Assembly: GCF_028389875.1 (NCBI RefSeq)
Contig: NC_084677.1
Location: 13,372,017-13,436,016, forward strand
DNA length: 64,000 bases
Direction of reading: 5' to 3'
Origin: Rhea pennata
Lineage: Eukaryota; Chordata; Aves; Rheiformes; Rheidae
Part shown: piece by piece, positions 52,064 to 64,000 of the stretch
Numbering within the stretch: the stretch's first letter is position 1
Layout of the letters: every line of letters starts with the position of its first letter
Notes under the pieces: generated by a model
Databases searched by the model: none
Told to the model about the DNA's origin: nothing
Seen by the model: the letters and a program-made list of their open reading frames with translations, nothing else
Made by a program: the position numbers and the translations under genes

Positions 52064-55000
52064 GTGAGTACGATCTGTTTTCAATGATTCCCTGTGTCCA
52101 GGTCGGAAATCAGAGCTACACTGTCCCACTAAGTTCCCACAGATCACCTCGTGTCCCTCCTTGTTAGCTCTTAGGCACGTTAACGTTAAGCTTATGCCAT
52201 TTTCAAATTCCGTCAGGCCACTAATCTTCAGGGAACTATAAAATATCTGGAAAGGCCTTTTGTTTATCATTTTTGTGTCTGCTTATTGACAAGGTAGAAT
52301 CAGGCCGTTACGTAACTCCACCCATTCCAGAAAGACTTTGTGTTCGCTGCTCCAGGAGGTCCCTTCTGCTCTATGGGATTATGAAACACCACTGACACCG
52401 CAAGCTGAAACTGCCTGCGATCTGAAAGACTGCCAGTAATGAATTTCTAGTATGGTGCATATTTATCTGTTTTATTTGTATGTTTTAATCACCATAGCAG
52501 CCACATACACTACATACTTGCACTGTGTTCTGTGTGCTGATTTATACCATAAATTATAGCAACTTGTATGCACATCGGCTCATTCATTCTCAACACTTAC
52601 AAATCTCATTATCTTGCTGAAAAAAACTTTTCCGTTACTCGTTACTACAGCCAAGGAGGATTTCTGGCACATTGTTTAAGAATGACCAACTTAGTTTTAC
52701 TCAGTACTTGCATGTTCTGTCATTATCCTAATGCATGTTTTTTTGAACAGATACCCCATAAAAACAGTAAAGATACATGTTGACAATCAAAAAAGAAAAA
52801 AAACTCTTCACAAGTTTTTAACTAACTTTAAATAAAATGATTTATCTAGACGTCAGTGAGACATTATGAGTGGCATCAAATCCTGCCTTTCGCAAGGTAG
52901 GCAAAAATGAGGATGCAAACAGCTCTTTCCCTGTAATGACAGGAATACACTGGAACAGATGATAAATAGGTACCTGCTGGGCAAGAGCCACCTTGCTTCA
53001 CCCTTCTGTGCTGGTCATCGTCAGATGCTGACAGCACCGCGCATGCCCACTGCCAGAAAGAGAGCTGGGGGAGGCACCGGATGCCTCCACCTCCTCTCTG
53101 GATCCCAACGGGACGCTTCATGCGAGCTGGCACAGTAGCTGAGCCTCATTATCCCAAACTTTGAAGGTACAAACAGTCTGAATAACTGTGGTGGTAGGAA
53201 GAAGAGACTTCCAAATAGCACCTCCATGTCTGTACCACCAGACAGAATATCCTTGAGCCTTATTACCTTTCAAAATAAGAACCATCATTTGTATGTAAGG
53301 ATCCACTTAAAGAAATATTCAAAATTGTAAAAAAATTCATGCTAGCTCTTGTAAAATGCATGATAGTGCAGATTTGTGGATTTTTTTTAAAAAGATCTTT
53401 TTGGTTAATCCTCTCAGCTATAAAAGAATAATAGTAACCCTCCTGAAGAGCCATGTAATTGAGAATATCAAGACAATCTTCTCTGGAGTTCAGGCTGAGG
53501 TAGCTGTCATATGTGTAGTTACTCTGTTTGTAAGAAGATCAAATAATTATATGTACAAATTAGTAACTGTGTGGGCAATGATCTGTTTTACTTACATAAT
53601 TATGAGATCTTATTTTACTAGAACAAGTGCAAAAACGTTTGTGCAGATGCAAATGTTGCTCCTTCTGTGGAAAATACAGCTTTTGAGGGTTATTTTATTA
53701 TTTTCTCATTACGTGGAAATGCAAAAGACACTCAAAGGTGACCTGGATAACACCTTCACAGCTTAAAGTAAGGGACTGTTATTTTTACATAAATGTGTGC
53801 TTAAGCATTTTTAAAGCATGTACAGTTCTGATTAAACTATGAAAATAGCTGAAGCAATTTCTAAATACTAGTAAGTTTTTACTCTGATGTTATCAGCCCA
53901 GTTTAAAACTCCTCCTACAAGACAGTAACAAAATAACAGCTAAAAATGTAATTAAGGTTGTGATTCATAATACAAAATGGCCCAGTATAACTCTTGGGGC
54001 ATATCCACATACCCAAGACTCACCTCACTTCCCACAGTTTTCAAAATATGTTCCATGTTTTGTCCACTCCCAACATAGGTCCTTTGCAGAAATGACAACA
54101 CTTGCATGGTTAGGGAATCATGGCAATGTCTTCCAAATCAATCAACAAATTATTTTTCACTGTTCTTAAGGCAAAATTCATCCTTATGTAGAGAACTCAA
54201 GTCTTTATTTAAAATTTCAAAAAAAAGAATGCTTAAGTGGGACATAGGCAATGCATATCACTTGTACTGACTTTCTCAAGTTCAAATGATATTCCTCCTT
54301 GTTATTCTCTCAGTGGAAAACATAAATAACTCCAAAGCAGAGTTGAGTGTATTTTTGTTGACAGTGATGCACTTTTCAGAAGCTAAGTGGAATGAGTTTC
54401 CATAGCGTTTACTATTAACAGAACATGTTCCTTATAAACAAATAACAAAAAAAATTATCATGTATTTTCTTATTAAGAAGAGTTTTGACCAAATACAGAT
54501 ATTCCAGAAGTCATACCAAAAGGCAAGACATGTTCAAGTTACCAACGGCATTAAAGCAGATTCATGGACCAGCGACCCAGTTCTTCAGACTCTTAGTTTA
54601 GAGCAGGGAGATCTGGAAGATCTCAGGAAGGTCTCAGTTTGCTTTGTTGCATAAGATACAGAGTATAACCAATGGGAATCTCTTTTCTCACATTTCTACT
54701 AGCCTTGACATTCTCATATCATCAGAAGTACCTTGTCCTCAACAACAAATCACACTTCACTGTAGCTAAGACTTTAACAATTCATATTGATTGTCCTAGC
54801 AATTTGTCTTGGTAAAAAAGTTTTTTAAAAACAGAGGTAAGGTTTCGTAGCAATTGGCAAACTAGATGAAGCATTTTTAAAGGTAGGACATCAACGCTTT
54901 GCTTTAATCTCACCTATCTAAAGTTTTATGAAAGAGAAAATATGGAACTCTACTATACAATTTGAACTGTTCCAGAAAGGCTGAAATTCAATAGTTGATA

Positions 55001-55371
55001 CTGACAACAACTTAAGTGCCATTAGGGTCTCCAAAGCACCTGGACAGCCGGTCTTAGGTGAAATTTAACACTGGTGTCTGCACTAATGGAGAAAGACTAT
55101 TTTCATCCCTTGCAAACAAACATGCTCTAATACTTCTCGAATACTGTAAAACTTCTAGGTATCACCCTCCTCGTTTATACCACTGGTTCATGTTGGCAGT
55201 ATTACATTCATTCAGCTGAGTATATTTAATTTGCTCATTCTGAAACTGAGTGGCCATTTCTCTGTAACATATGTATTCCGATTGAAAAATGGAATGTAGG
55301 TAAACATAGAGCTAGAGAAGGTACAGTTTTTCCCCTATCTGCGGGAAAGGCTAGTGAAGCAGAGGACTAAT

Positions 55372-55390
55372 AATTAAATTAATTAAATTA
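55372..55390. repeat. Short AATTAAATT tandem
   Basis: Two contiguous copies of the 9-base unit AATTAAATT are followed by the start of a third. It is a minor AT-rich tandem with overlapping TAATTA homeodomain-like words. Confidence 0.8.
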
Positions 55391-55488
55391 GTCCCTAGGA
55401 AAGCCAGTTTTCCTTATGATTCAAATGGAAATATTTTTGACTTAAGAAGAAACAATTCTTTGTTATAAAAAAAGCATGAAGAACTCTT

Positions 55489-55520
55489 AAAAAGAAAAAA
55501 AGAAAAAAGAAAAAAAAAAG
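55489..55520. repeat. A-rich low-complexity tract with spaced G
   Basis: The stretch consists of A runs of three to nine separated by single G bases. It is purine-only over about 32 bases. No poly-A-tailed insertion could be recognised upstream of it. Confidence 0.85.
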
Positions 55521-56691
55521 TCCCACCTCTTTACCAGCCTGTTGTCATTAGCTTCAGCTCCAGTGTTCAGTGGAATATATAATGACATATTTCATCATTT
55601 GATAAAAGTAGAATCAGCAGAGTTTGATATACTAAGGTTTTTTACAATACTATGTAAATATTCCAGTATTCCATACATACATACACGCATATGACTGCAC
55701 CATGCACATGTAGGCACATACGACTTTCAGTTTGTGATGGATAAGACCCAAAATCAAACATCCAGGAAAAGCGAGTGGTCAGCAATCACTTCTTTAGCAG
55801 GGTTGGTTATGAAGAGAGAGGCATTTTAAGACAAAGTAAGGAATGAATAAGGTGGAAAGTATAGATACTTGCATTTGACTTTATATCCAGTGGTAACTAG
55901 ACATAGGCAACTCAGACTGTGAAAATTACTTCCTGTAAATGATATATATTAATCTACATAATTTCTACCAGTTGCAAGAGACCCTTGAATGCCTGTGTGC
56001 AGAATTTGAATGTGTTCAAAGGAGCAAGGACTATAAAGCTCCATTTGTATCTAATGTACAGTTCAGTTCATGCTGAATATTTTTTTCAAGAAGTTTTGTC
56101 TTAAGGAGAAATGGAATGGAATAATAATTCTAAGAGTTTGTACAAATCACATGTTTAAGCTTTCCTTTAGGTCTGTTTGTTGCTCATCCAATCAAAGTCT
56201 AAGTAGTTTTTTCACATTAAAAATGACTCCTAGGAAGCAAGAATTTGAGTATGTTACCTGCTAGTTTGAAAACGTCTCCTGGAAGTTTCTTACAAAAATC
56301 ATACCCATATTTTCAGTACTTTGAAAGGCTCAGAAATTAAATGGCAATCTATTCCCAGATCTTTTTTAATTAGCAGTGCTTTACATGTTTTCTGTTCTTC
56401 TAAGCTCCCTGATAAATATGTATCTGCGATACTAATTTGTAGGATTTCCAAATTTATCATGCAGTCCTGGAACACTAAAATGACATCTGTTTTTTACAGC
56501 ATCAGGTGTGCCCTCATTACGCATCTGTGAGGCAGAGCAGAAAATTGAAAAACAATTATCATTTAAGACCCTAAATTAAAACTTGTCAACTGTTTACTAA
56601 AAATACTCCATAAAACCTGTATTTCAGTAGACCAAACTGAAGAGTATCATTGTAATGCAACACAAAAGGTGGTGGTGGTTAGTTTCTATTT

Positions 56692-56719
56692 TTTCTTTCT
56701 TTTTTTTTGGGGGGGGGGG
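56692..56719. repeat. T-rich tract running directly into 11 G
   Basis: A T-rich stretch ending in eight T is followed at once by eleven consecutive G (56709-56719) on the plus strand. It is a simple homopolymer junction and prone to slippage. Confidence 0.9.
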
Positions 56720-58542
56720 TAAGGACGGCAGCTAGCAAGACTAAAATTTACATCTTTGTTGAGGAGGCAAATCACATTTTTTTCCTTTTCATTTGTATGC
56801 CATTTTGGTTATTATTCAATTGAGCTCCTGAAAGAAAAGGAAACATTTTACTGTTTGAATACAATATGTGCATACCAAAGTACCTGCCATTTTGTAATTA
56901 CCTATTATTTTTACTATTAAAGTATGCAGGAGACATGAATGAATGCTTTCTGATGATAAAAGAAATATATAACAACAGAAGATGGTTGTTGCCCAAATAA
57001 TTTTAAAATTAAATATAAAATATAGCAGATAATTACAGACAGAATAACATGTGGAATGCAAGAAAGCAGAGACCAACCCACTAATAGGAGGATTAATTGT
57101 ATCAACACCTGTTTTGCTATCACATAATTTTGCAGGCATCAAGAGGAAGGAGTTTTAAGCAAGGATTTGGAAAAGGACACTAGAGTGGCCTAGTGGAGGG
57201 TTACAAGGACCTTCAGTGTACATGGGGCTGCGTGGTAAAGAGCACTGATGATGGTCATTAGAAAATGCAGACAGTCAAAGGTAAATGTTTGAATTGTTAG
57301 TGGAGGAGAAAAGTCAACATCTCCATAGCACATGGGATAATGGCTAGAGTGGGAATAGACTGCAAATAGCTTTGAAAGAGAGGTAGTTTTTGCTTGCTGG
57401 AAGAGCAGGATAGCAAAGGAAGACAGAAATTAAGAGCAAATGGAACCTCCACCTCAAAGGAAATTCTGATCTTTAAGAATTTTTAAAAATTCTGATCAGT
57501 CTGGAAAAAATCAAGATGTCAAAGCTCTCTTTTGAATGGAAATAGAAAATCTTCACATTTCATTTTACTTGCAGACAATACAACATATTTTAAGACAGAA
57601 ATTTCAAACTAAAAATTAAAATGTAACATTCTACCTCAGCATGAGTCATTCTAGTAATATGAACATAAAACGAGAAAGCAAAATCATACTTCCCTGTTGA
57701 AAATTAGATTAAAAGTCAAGATCTCCCCTAAAGCACATTAAATACAATGACAATCCTCAAATGTCTCCAGTGAGACAAAGAAGTTCTTTCATTTTTTCTT
57801 TTTATTTAACCATCTTTAAAGATGTGTACTTTCACTTGGGATACTGGGAGCTAAAATCAAACTGGAAGTTTCCAAGGTGGAATTGAAGAGATGAACTCTG
57901 CACAGTGATATGGACAGCAAGTTTACTGAAATGTAGAGACAAGGAGAAAAGGGAACAGTGAAGAAGTGAGAGAAGTCAGGAAGTCAACACACAGTTTTCT
58001 TTCAAGATAGCAGAGACAAAAGCATTTTATGTCTACATGGGATTCTTCCAGATTCTCTGAATGAACTCCTCATGTTTATGTAGTAGTTTCATAAAATCTG
58101 TTGTTGACTCTTAAAAAATTTCTATTAATTCACTTCAAAAATTCCAGGTCAATTTCTTTTCCAAGGTATGTGAGCAACCAGGCATACAGTAACAGTAAGA
58201 GGTGCAAATTCATGATAATTTCCAACCTGTCAAGTTACAAACAACAGCATGATTCATACTTTCCCTCTCTTTGAAAATGTTTACAACATTTTTTTTCTAC
58301 CTATCCAGCCAGATCTTGCTATGATTATGCTTGGAATACAACTGAAAAATAAAAGACAATAATTTGATTCATTGAGGACTCCTAAAAAATTTTGTGACAG
58401 GAAGTATGGTTCATGTTGGCAGTTTTAGTCAAACTTTACAACTTGCCCGAAGTAACATGTATCTAAACCAATAGTGGAACTTCTGAGCTTAAGAATTCCT
58501 GACTCTCAGGCATATGTTCAGCTCAACAGTAGGTTACAGAAA

Positions 58543-58561
58543 TGTGTGTATATATATATAT

Positions 58562-58592
<31 letters not shown>

Positions 58593-58604
58593 AAAAAAAA
58601 AAAA
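58543..58604. repeat. TG/TA microsatellite followed by 13 A
   Basis: A short TG stretch passes into an alternating TA array with two interrupting G bases (to 58591), followed by a run of 13 A. It is a typical imperfect dinucleotide microsatellite and probably polymorphic. Confidence 0.95.
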
Positions 58605-59041
58605 CAAAAGGAGAAAATGTATTTTTAAAATATAAAATAAAAAATATAGTTCCTAAAGTTTCCAACCTGAAAAGTATTCCCTAAATTATTATGTTTTGTA
58701 TACCTTTTTGCATGTAAAATTTACTGTTAATGCATCTGTCCTACTTAAGTTGCGATAAACATGGTCCAATGTGGCAGATGAACCTGGCAGTCATAGCTTC
58801 TTGTAGCCCATGAAGTGCTTTTTGCATTTCCCCTCCCTTGCAGGGAGCCCACAATTCAGGAAATACTGCAACAAAGACGAAAACCCAGCTGTGCTGGGAA
58901 AAAACTATGCAACAGAGACAGGAAAGGTGGGAATGCTGCTCAGTTAGAGGAACAAAACCCCAAGAACCTTGAAGTGCCAGGCAGGACGCTGTTCTGGCCC
59001 CAGACGTGATACAACTCCTGTCTGCTTCTAAGCTTTGTGAC

Positions 59042-59072
59042 ATCAGTATATTTATATTTATCAGTATATTTA
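59042..59072. repeat. Two-copy 18-base tandem duplication
   Basis: ATCAGTATATTTA occurs at 59042-59054 and 59060-59072, an 18-base period with an AT-only spacer. It is a local duplication in non-coding DNA. Confidence 0.8.
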
Positions 59073-61312
59073 CATAATCTGAAGACGTACTTGATATCAT
59101 AAATCTGCGGCACCTTATAAAGTTGAACAATAGGAAAAGAGAACCTAAAATAAATATATAAAATCAACAAGAAAATACTCCAAGTTTTCTGCATGCAAAA
59201 CCTACAGGAAATGCACTAGCAATGAACTGCATGCAGATTCACAGCTCTCAGAAATTTCATACAATATAAAGCTGAGCTTAGTCACTAAGGGAAATCCGCA
59301 GAAGGGGAACATAGCAAACAAAAATCCAAGTAATAGGTAATACAGTCTACATAATATTTTTCAGCTACTAAGCTTTTTGTTATTTTAGCGATCTGAGCAT
59401 TTTCACAGGTGCCATATTCTGTTTCAACTCTTGTAATTAATGTAACTACCAGTTCTAGTCCTTTCTTTTTCATGTTGAGAAGTATGATTCAATTCTAGTT
59501 ACAGTCACTCCTGCTAAATTTCAAGTGTTCAAGCAACAGCAGAGCCTTCTACTACTAGACTGACAGGGTAGGTTTGGCAAGGGTGAGACACGGTGGTTAA
59601 TAGATCGTCTACCACCTTTTATCTAATGACTAATCTAAGACACAATTTCTTGATTACTTTGAAGATTCTTCCCTTCTTTAAAGAAGGCCATGTGACTTAC
59701 AGGAATAGTCATACTCTAATGACAGGCTCAAAGAAGAACGGTGATATTCTGTAGAATTCAAATGGAACGCAAAACGGAGAGAACAACACATACGTTACAC
59801 AGAGGCCCTCACTTGCAAAGCATATAGAATGTTCTTAAGTTGACAGTTTTATAACTCTAAATGATTTTGCAAATGAAATCCAAACAAAAGAGCAGAAATG
59901 TCCTCTAAATCACCCAGCAACTGCTGCTTAGAAAACCAGCAACCACCAACTCCAGCAAACAAACAGTTGCTTTAAGTAAGCTTTAAAATTGCAAAAAAGA
60001 CAGGGTTCTTTGTTCTTTCAGCTTGAATTTTTTATATTCTTGAATCCATACCATAATGATTCAGCTCATTCTGACAAATATTGTATAACTAAGTATCAAT
60101 CACATCAACTTTTTACATGTTGAGAGAAGTCAGATATCAAGTGATAAAAATGAGTTCAGGCAGAGGACATATGTTAAGCAGCTGTGAGTCTGTTTTAGCT
60201 GTCTATATGCCTAAAAGCTTAATATCATTCTACAGAGCTCTGATTTCTTCCCTTCCCGCCTTACACTAAAAAATCCACATTATATATAATAGAAATGATT
60301 AACTTACCGGAGGAAATAGAGTCACCCAGTGACTGCAGCAGTACAAATAATATGCTTCAAAATTAGATGTAGTATATTTTGCTAACAGAAAAAAAGATAA
60401 CACAAATCATTCTGTTCAGTCTCTAAATAAAGCTTTATTTGTGAATAAAAGAATCTCCGGTAATAGTCTGATGAACAATTTAAACCAGCATAAATCAGTA
60501 CTGCTGCCAAAAGACACAGTTTCCATTTTCTCCCACCTCTTCCTTGGGCTGGCACAACTGTTTGTGCAGTCTTGTAAACACATCTGGGCTAAAATTACCT
60601 CTCTATCCCCCCAAAAGCCTACTTTAAAAACAAATCGTTCCCTGATTCAATTCATTGTGAATGTTTCTGCCAGCAAAAAGAGGTAATACAAAGGTGGAAG
60701 CAAGCGGCTCTGTAGCTTGTGGAATCACGTTTTCAGCAAGCCTCTCTGGCTTCAGACACTGTTCCTTAACACAAGCAAGAGTAATTTAGGTAATCCTACC
60801 TCTTAAGTACAGAGAGATGATGGCTTTCAGCTTGCCAACTCTCATACTATCACAGATCTTCTCGCACTTGGTGCTTTTCAGGAGTACCATGCATCGCACA
60901 GTTTGGAGCTTCTGATCATCACTCTCTAATTTCAGTATGACAGATTGCCTTAGCAAAGGCAGAAATTGCAACTTTTGCTTCAGAGTGCCTGAAATCAGGC
61001 TGTCCACATTAAACATGGTGGCTTGTCAATCATCAAGAGCCTGATTATGTTGCCAAAACCAGTTACACAATTTCCAGTGACTTCAGTTAGAGAGTAAGAA
61101 AAGTTAGACAAAAGAGGCAGCAGGGAGTAGGAAATGTTTCAGTAAAAAGGAAGCAGAAACTCAGGGAAGTCAGAAGAAGTAATGTTTATACGTAGGAGGG
61201 AACAGAATGAGAGCTGAAAGTACGAAGTGCAGTAGTATCTGATAAGAGCACACATGGACACAGTAGGGTAGGAAGGGGGCCCCAGGGGAATATGAAGTAA
61301 TATAAGGAGGAA

Positions 61313-61352
61313 ATATATATATATATATATATATAAAGAGAGAGAGAGAGAG
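61313..61352. repeat. Compound AT and AG microsatellite
   Basis: Eleven AT units (61313-61334) are followed after two bases by eight AG units (61337-61352). Reading frames across it yield artificial Tyr-Ile and Leu-Ser repeats on the minus strand, which are not proteins. Confidence 0.95.
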
Positions 61353-62485
61353 GGATGTGTGGAACCATATGAAATATCACAAAGGGAGAGTGCAATGGAA
61401 GAAAGAGAATCAAAGGCAAAGGTAAACACATGAGAAAAGTGGTAGACATACAGCCCTTCACCATATGCCTAATATGACTGGAACAGCTGCTCTTCCTCTA
61501 CATTTAGAGAGAGAGAGTCAAGAGTAAAAGTGGCATCTCCACAAACCAAAGCACAGGACAGGTGAACACCTTCGAATACAGAATGGACCATCTTCATTTT
61601 TCACAAGTGGATACCTAAGATCAAGTAGAGAATCTGAGAACATCAACTGGAAGAAGGCTACATTTTCTCAAAGTTTGCAAATAAGGAAGCAAGTTAAAAA
61701 TCAGGCAGCGTTTTTAAATGTATGATTTGCAACATGACCTGTGATTTAACTCAAAACTGACAATATTGTATACTTCACATTTTTATTATTCAAAACATAT
61801 CAGGCAACAATCAATCTATCAGGAACATAAGAGAACCATTTGCTTTTTACATAGTGGGTGAGCATTTGCAGTAAGATCATAACAACGCGGATCAAATACC
61901 TTCCCTATAGCAACATTTTCAAAAAAAAAAATACTTTTCTTGCAGATGCAAGCAAGCGAATTCAAAAATCATCAGCAGATAACTAACATAATGGTTTACA
62001 GATTTTTTTTTAGTGTATGAAAATCCCATTTTCAGAATACATAAAGCATTAGTATAAAACCTCTCTGTTCTTAGTCCTCTTAGGTGAGCTGTTTGTTCCA
62101 ATTATTTTCTCCCTTTAGATGTTGTTCTCTGGCTGCTATAGCTACTATTCTTTGAATCACAGTGTTTAACTGCATAGCATATACACTGACTTCCTGACCA
62201 TGAAAAACTATGAAGTATGTCCAGAAACAAATAGCTAAGGAAACAGACTACAACTGGAGCTGTCAAGGTTTTCTAACCAAGTTAATTTGTATCTGTAGTG
62301 GCAAGATGCTTGTTAGCTTCCTGCACTTCAGACTAAAACTGAGCAAGAAACCCTCCTCTGCTTTCTAGTATACAAATGCAAATGTCTGAGGAGATGTGGT
62401 CACAGTAGTTAAAGACAGAGGAGACAATATATGTTGCCATCCTTTGTCCTTCCCTTTGGGTTTCCTCTTTTCCTTGTGTTACCTC

Positions 62486-62510
62486 TGAAGGGATCTTTTA
62501 GATCCCTTCA
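62486..62510. repeat. Perfect 11-bp inverted repeat with 3-base loop
   Basis: The arms TGAAGGGATCT and AGATCCCTTCA are exact reverse complements separated by TTT. Over 25 bases this is the tightest perfect hairpin I noticed in the window. It sits seven bases before a poly-A run. Confidence 0.9.
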
Positions 62511-62516
62511 AAAAGT

Positions 62517-62575
62517 AAAAAAAAAAAAAAAAAACCCACACAAAACAAACAAAAAAACACAACCAAATTTCCCCC
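62517..62575. repeat. 18-base poly-A and A/C-rich low-complexity tract
   Basis: Eighteen consecutive A (62517-62534) are followed by about 40 bases made only of A and C with occasional T. It lies directly after the 62486-62510 hairpin. A hairpin followed by an A-rich tail can suggest a retrotransposed small RNA, but no RNA gene body is recognisable upstream. Confidence 0.8.
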
Positions 62576-63731
62576 AAACAGTAAACAAGCTAGCTTGGTA
62601 GTTTAACTTTGATCTATAATCATCTTACAACTTTTTTAGTTGTTTAAATATTACATATAGACATATGATTTCATCCAAAAATATTGTAAGTATAACAATC
62701 TTCATACTTATATTCCTTCAGAAAAAAATCCACCTTTCCAGCATTAAAGAGCTGTAATTAGACTAATCTTTCCTTACTGCAACTACTAAAATACAAATAC
62801 AGAAATGCATTATTATTATTACTGAGTGCACACAACAATAAGAATTATTCAAGTTGAAAAAGTATGTTTGCCTATCTAATTTTTGTAAGAAGGATATTTT
62901 ATTTTGACTAAAGTACTTCGTGTCAGTGATACAGAACTAATGACACAGAAAAGTGTTCAGGTACAAAATGTCTAATTTTTCAAATACTAGGTTAATTTGT
63001 TTTATAAACCTAAACCAATATTTGAACAGGTAAGCAAATATTTGAAATGCATTTAGCTAGTTACCTATTTAGAAAGGGAACAAATTTATTTAACAGGGCT
63101 TTTTTCCCTCGCAGACACCACAGAAGAAAATATAGACTAAGCTCATAAGATCTTAAGATTTTTACTAGTCTCAAATTAGAACATTCCCAATAGATCACTG
63201 ATACAACACTAGGGTAGAAAAAAGTTTTAAAAGCAAAGAATGTGTTCTATGATATGCTATAAGAACTGATATGGCAAAAGACTCTTCACCTACCAGGACA
63301 CTGCAGGCCTGGTAGAGCTTGTTTAGGTACTAATTCCACTCTTGAACTGAGCACTATTAAGTTTGAGTTGTTTTTCATGATAATTTTTATAGTAATAGTA
63401 ACATGTCTAGAGGAGCCATGATGTCTTCCTTTTAATGATGTCCAGGAAGAAAGCATGTATTTCTGTTTATATTCTGCAAATACAGAAGCACAAGGCAATA
63501 CTCTTAGACACATTTCATGTTGTCCTCACCTGCAAAGCTCATCTCTTTCCTTTCTTGTCAGGGAAAAGGTTCATTACCAGAAGAATAGATTCAGTTTGGT
63601 CTGATACCAAGACTTGAGACCAAGTTTTACTGGGCAACAATATATAATTAGAGATAGCTTTGGTAGTTGTCACTGCATGAAGGTGACACAGAATTACAGA
63701 GAATTTGGAGAAAGAAAGGAGCCAGCATAAA

Positions 63732-64000
63732 CCATAGAATCATCTAGTCCAACCTCTGAACACCAACCAACACTGAATTGGGAGCAGGTTACCTAGGTCT
63801 GGTCCTGGTGGGTACTGAAACCTCCACAAGCCGCTGCACAATGTGCTCCAAGGCTTAATTAAACTCACCATGAAAAATGCGCTCCTTATATTCTGCCAGA
63901 ACTGCCTCTGTTTTCCTTTATGAGGGTGTGCACCTCAGGAAAGAGCTAGTCTCCATCTTCTTGGTGACCTCCTTGCAGGGACTGCCTGAAGCACCCCCCC
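63732..64000 (-). mobile_element. CR1-type LINE 3'-end fragment, continuing past the right edge
   Basis: Read on the minus strand, the segment shows in order the words typical of the avian CR1 3' untranslated end: a part resembling GGTCACCAAGAAGATGGAGAC, AACATAAGG-like sequence, GCTTGTGGAGGTTTC (compare the usual GTTGTGGAGTCTCC), CAGGACCAGACCTAGGTAAC, GGTTGGACTAGATGATTC and a terminal ATTCTATG octamer. CR1 is a non-LTR retrotransposon and most copies are 5'-truncated, non-coding 3' ends like this one. The copy is diverged and seems to have lost the usual segment around CTCTGGGCAGCCTG, so it is old and inactive. Its 5' limit is not in the window. Confidence 0.85.

Larger units (their letters stand above)
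43235..64000 (-). other. C7orf50: Presumed upstream C7orf50 intron, open at the right edge
   Basis: The exon at 43059-43234 begins inside the coding sequence, so the region to its right is intronic until the next exon is reached. No convincing start-codon exon matching the C7orf50 N-terminus was found up to base 64000. A possible exon at 48917-48972 has the right phase but no recognisable homology. The interval holds a regulatory-looking block (46.6-47.2 kb), two CpG-dense patches (49.16-49.30 and 51.13-52.07 kb), microsatellites and a CR1 fragment. Long remaining stretches (43.3-46.5, 49.4-51.0, 52.3-58.5 and 59.0-63.7 kb) are plain AT-rich DNA in which I see nothing else. Confidence 0.65.

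Noticed and set aside
53356..53766. 136-codon plus-strand ORF with hydrophobic stretches
   Set aside because: The hydrophobic residues come from T-rich codons. There is no start context, no homology I recognise and no neighbouring exon structure.
61139..61464. Minus-strand ORFs with Tyr-Ile and Leu-Ser repeats
   Set aside because: The repeats are translations of the AT and AG microsatellite at 61313-61352.
17463..64000. Intronic miR-339, which lies in C7orf50 in mammals
   Set aside because: I looked for the mature miR-339 sequence (core CCTGTCCTCCAGG) on both strands by eye and did not find it.
43235..64000. GPR146 or GPER1 coding exon
   Set aside because: Each should appear as an open frame of more than 300 codons with seven membrane segments. 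No frame in the window exceeds 149 codons.

Overview
This window looks like vertebrate, most probably avian, nuclear DNA. It is AT-rich and non-coding over more than 99% of its length, and every coding piece is a short exon bounded by GT/AG splice sites. No open frame is longer than about 150 codons. There is no operon, phage, CRISPR or bacterial signal. The only interspersed repeat I could name is the 3' end of a CR1-type LINE at the right edge. A single CR1 and otherwise sparse repeats in 64 kb fit a bird genome; this host assignment is inference.

One gene is securely recognised: the 3' two thirds of the orthologue of human C7orf50, on the minus strand. C7orf50 is a small protein with a basic N-terminal part and a C-terminal WKF domain. 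Three coding exons join in phase: 43059-43234 (basic Glu/Lys-rich segment), 21849-21930 (start of the WKF domain) and 17280-17462 (rest of the domain and the stop). Together they encode 146 residues, against about 194 in the human protein as I remember it. The N-terminal roughly 50 residues are therefore missing and should lie to the right, either in a weakly supported exon near 48.9 kb or beyond the window. A polyadenylation signal lies about 265 bases past the stop.

Layout: 1-16990 is the 3' flank, with no gene I can support and one CpG-denser patch at 2.1-2.74 kb. 16990-43234 holds the three exons and two introns (4.4 and 21.1 kb). 43235-64000 reads as a large upstream C7orf50 intron. It contains a candidate regulatory block with a 34-base interrupted palindrome (46.6-47.2 kb), a compact CpG cluster beside a possible extra exon (48.9-49.3 kb), a CpG-rich promoter-like block ending in a strong plus-strand splice donor (51.1-52.06 kb), several microsatellites, and the CR1 fragment (from 63.73 kb).

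In mammals C7orf50 hosts GPR146 and GPER1 on the opposite strand in its introns. The plus-strand promoter-like block at 51-52 kb would fit the 5' exon of such a nested gene whose coding exon lies to the right of the window. No GPR146 or GPER1 reading frame is present here. I found no previously undescribed system; the better leads are the antisense promoter, the possible alternative first exon, and a poly-C splice acceptor.
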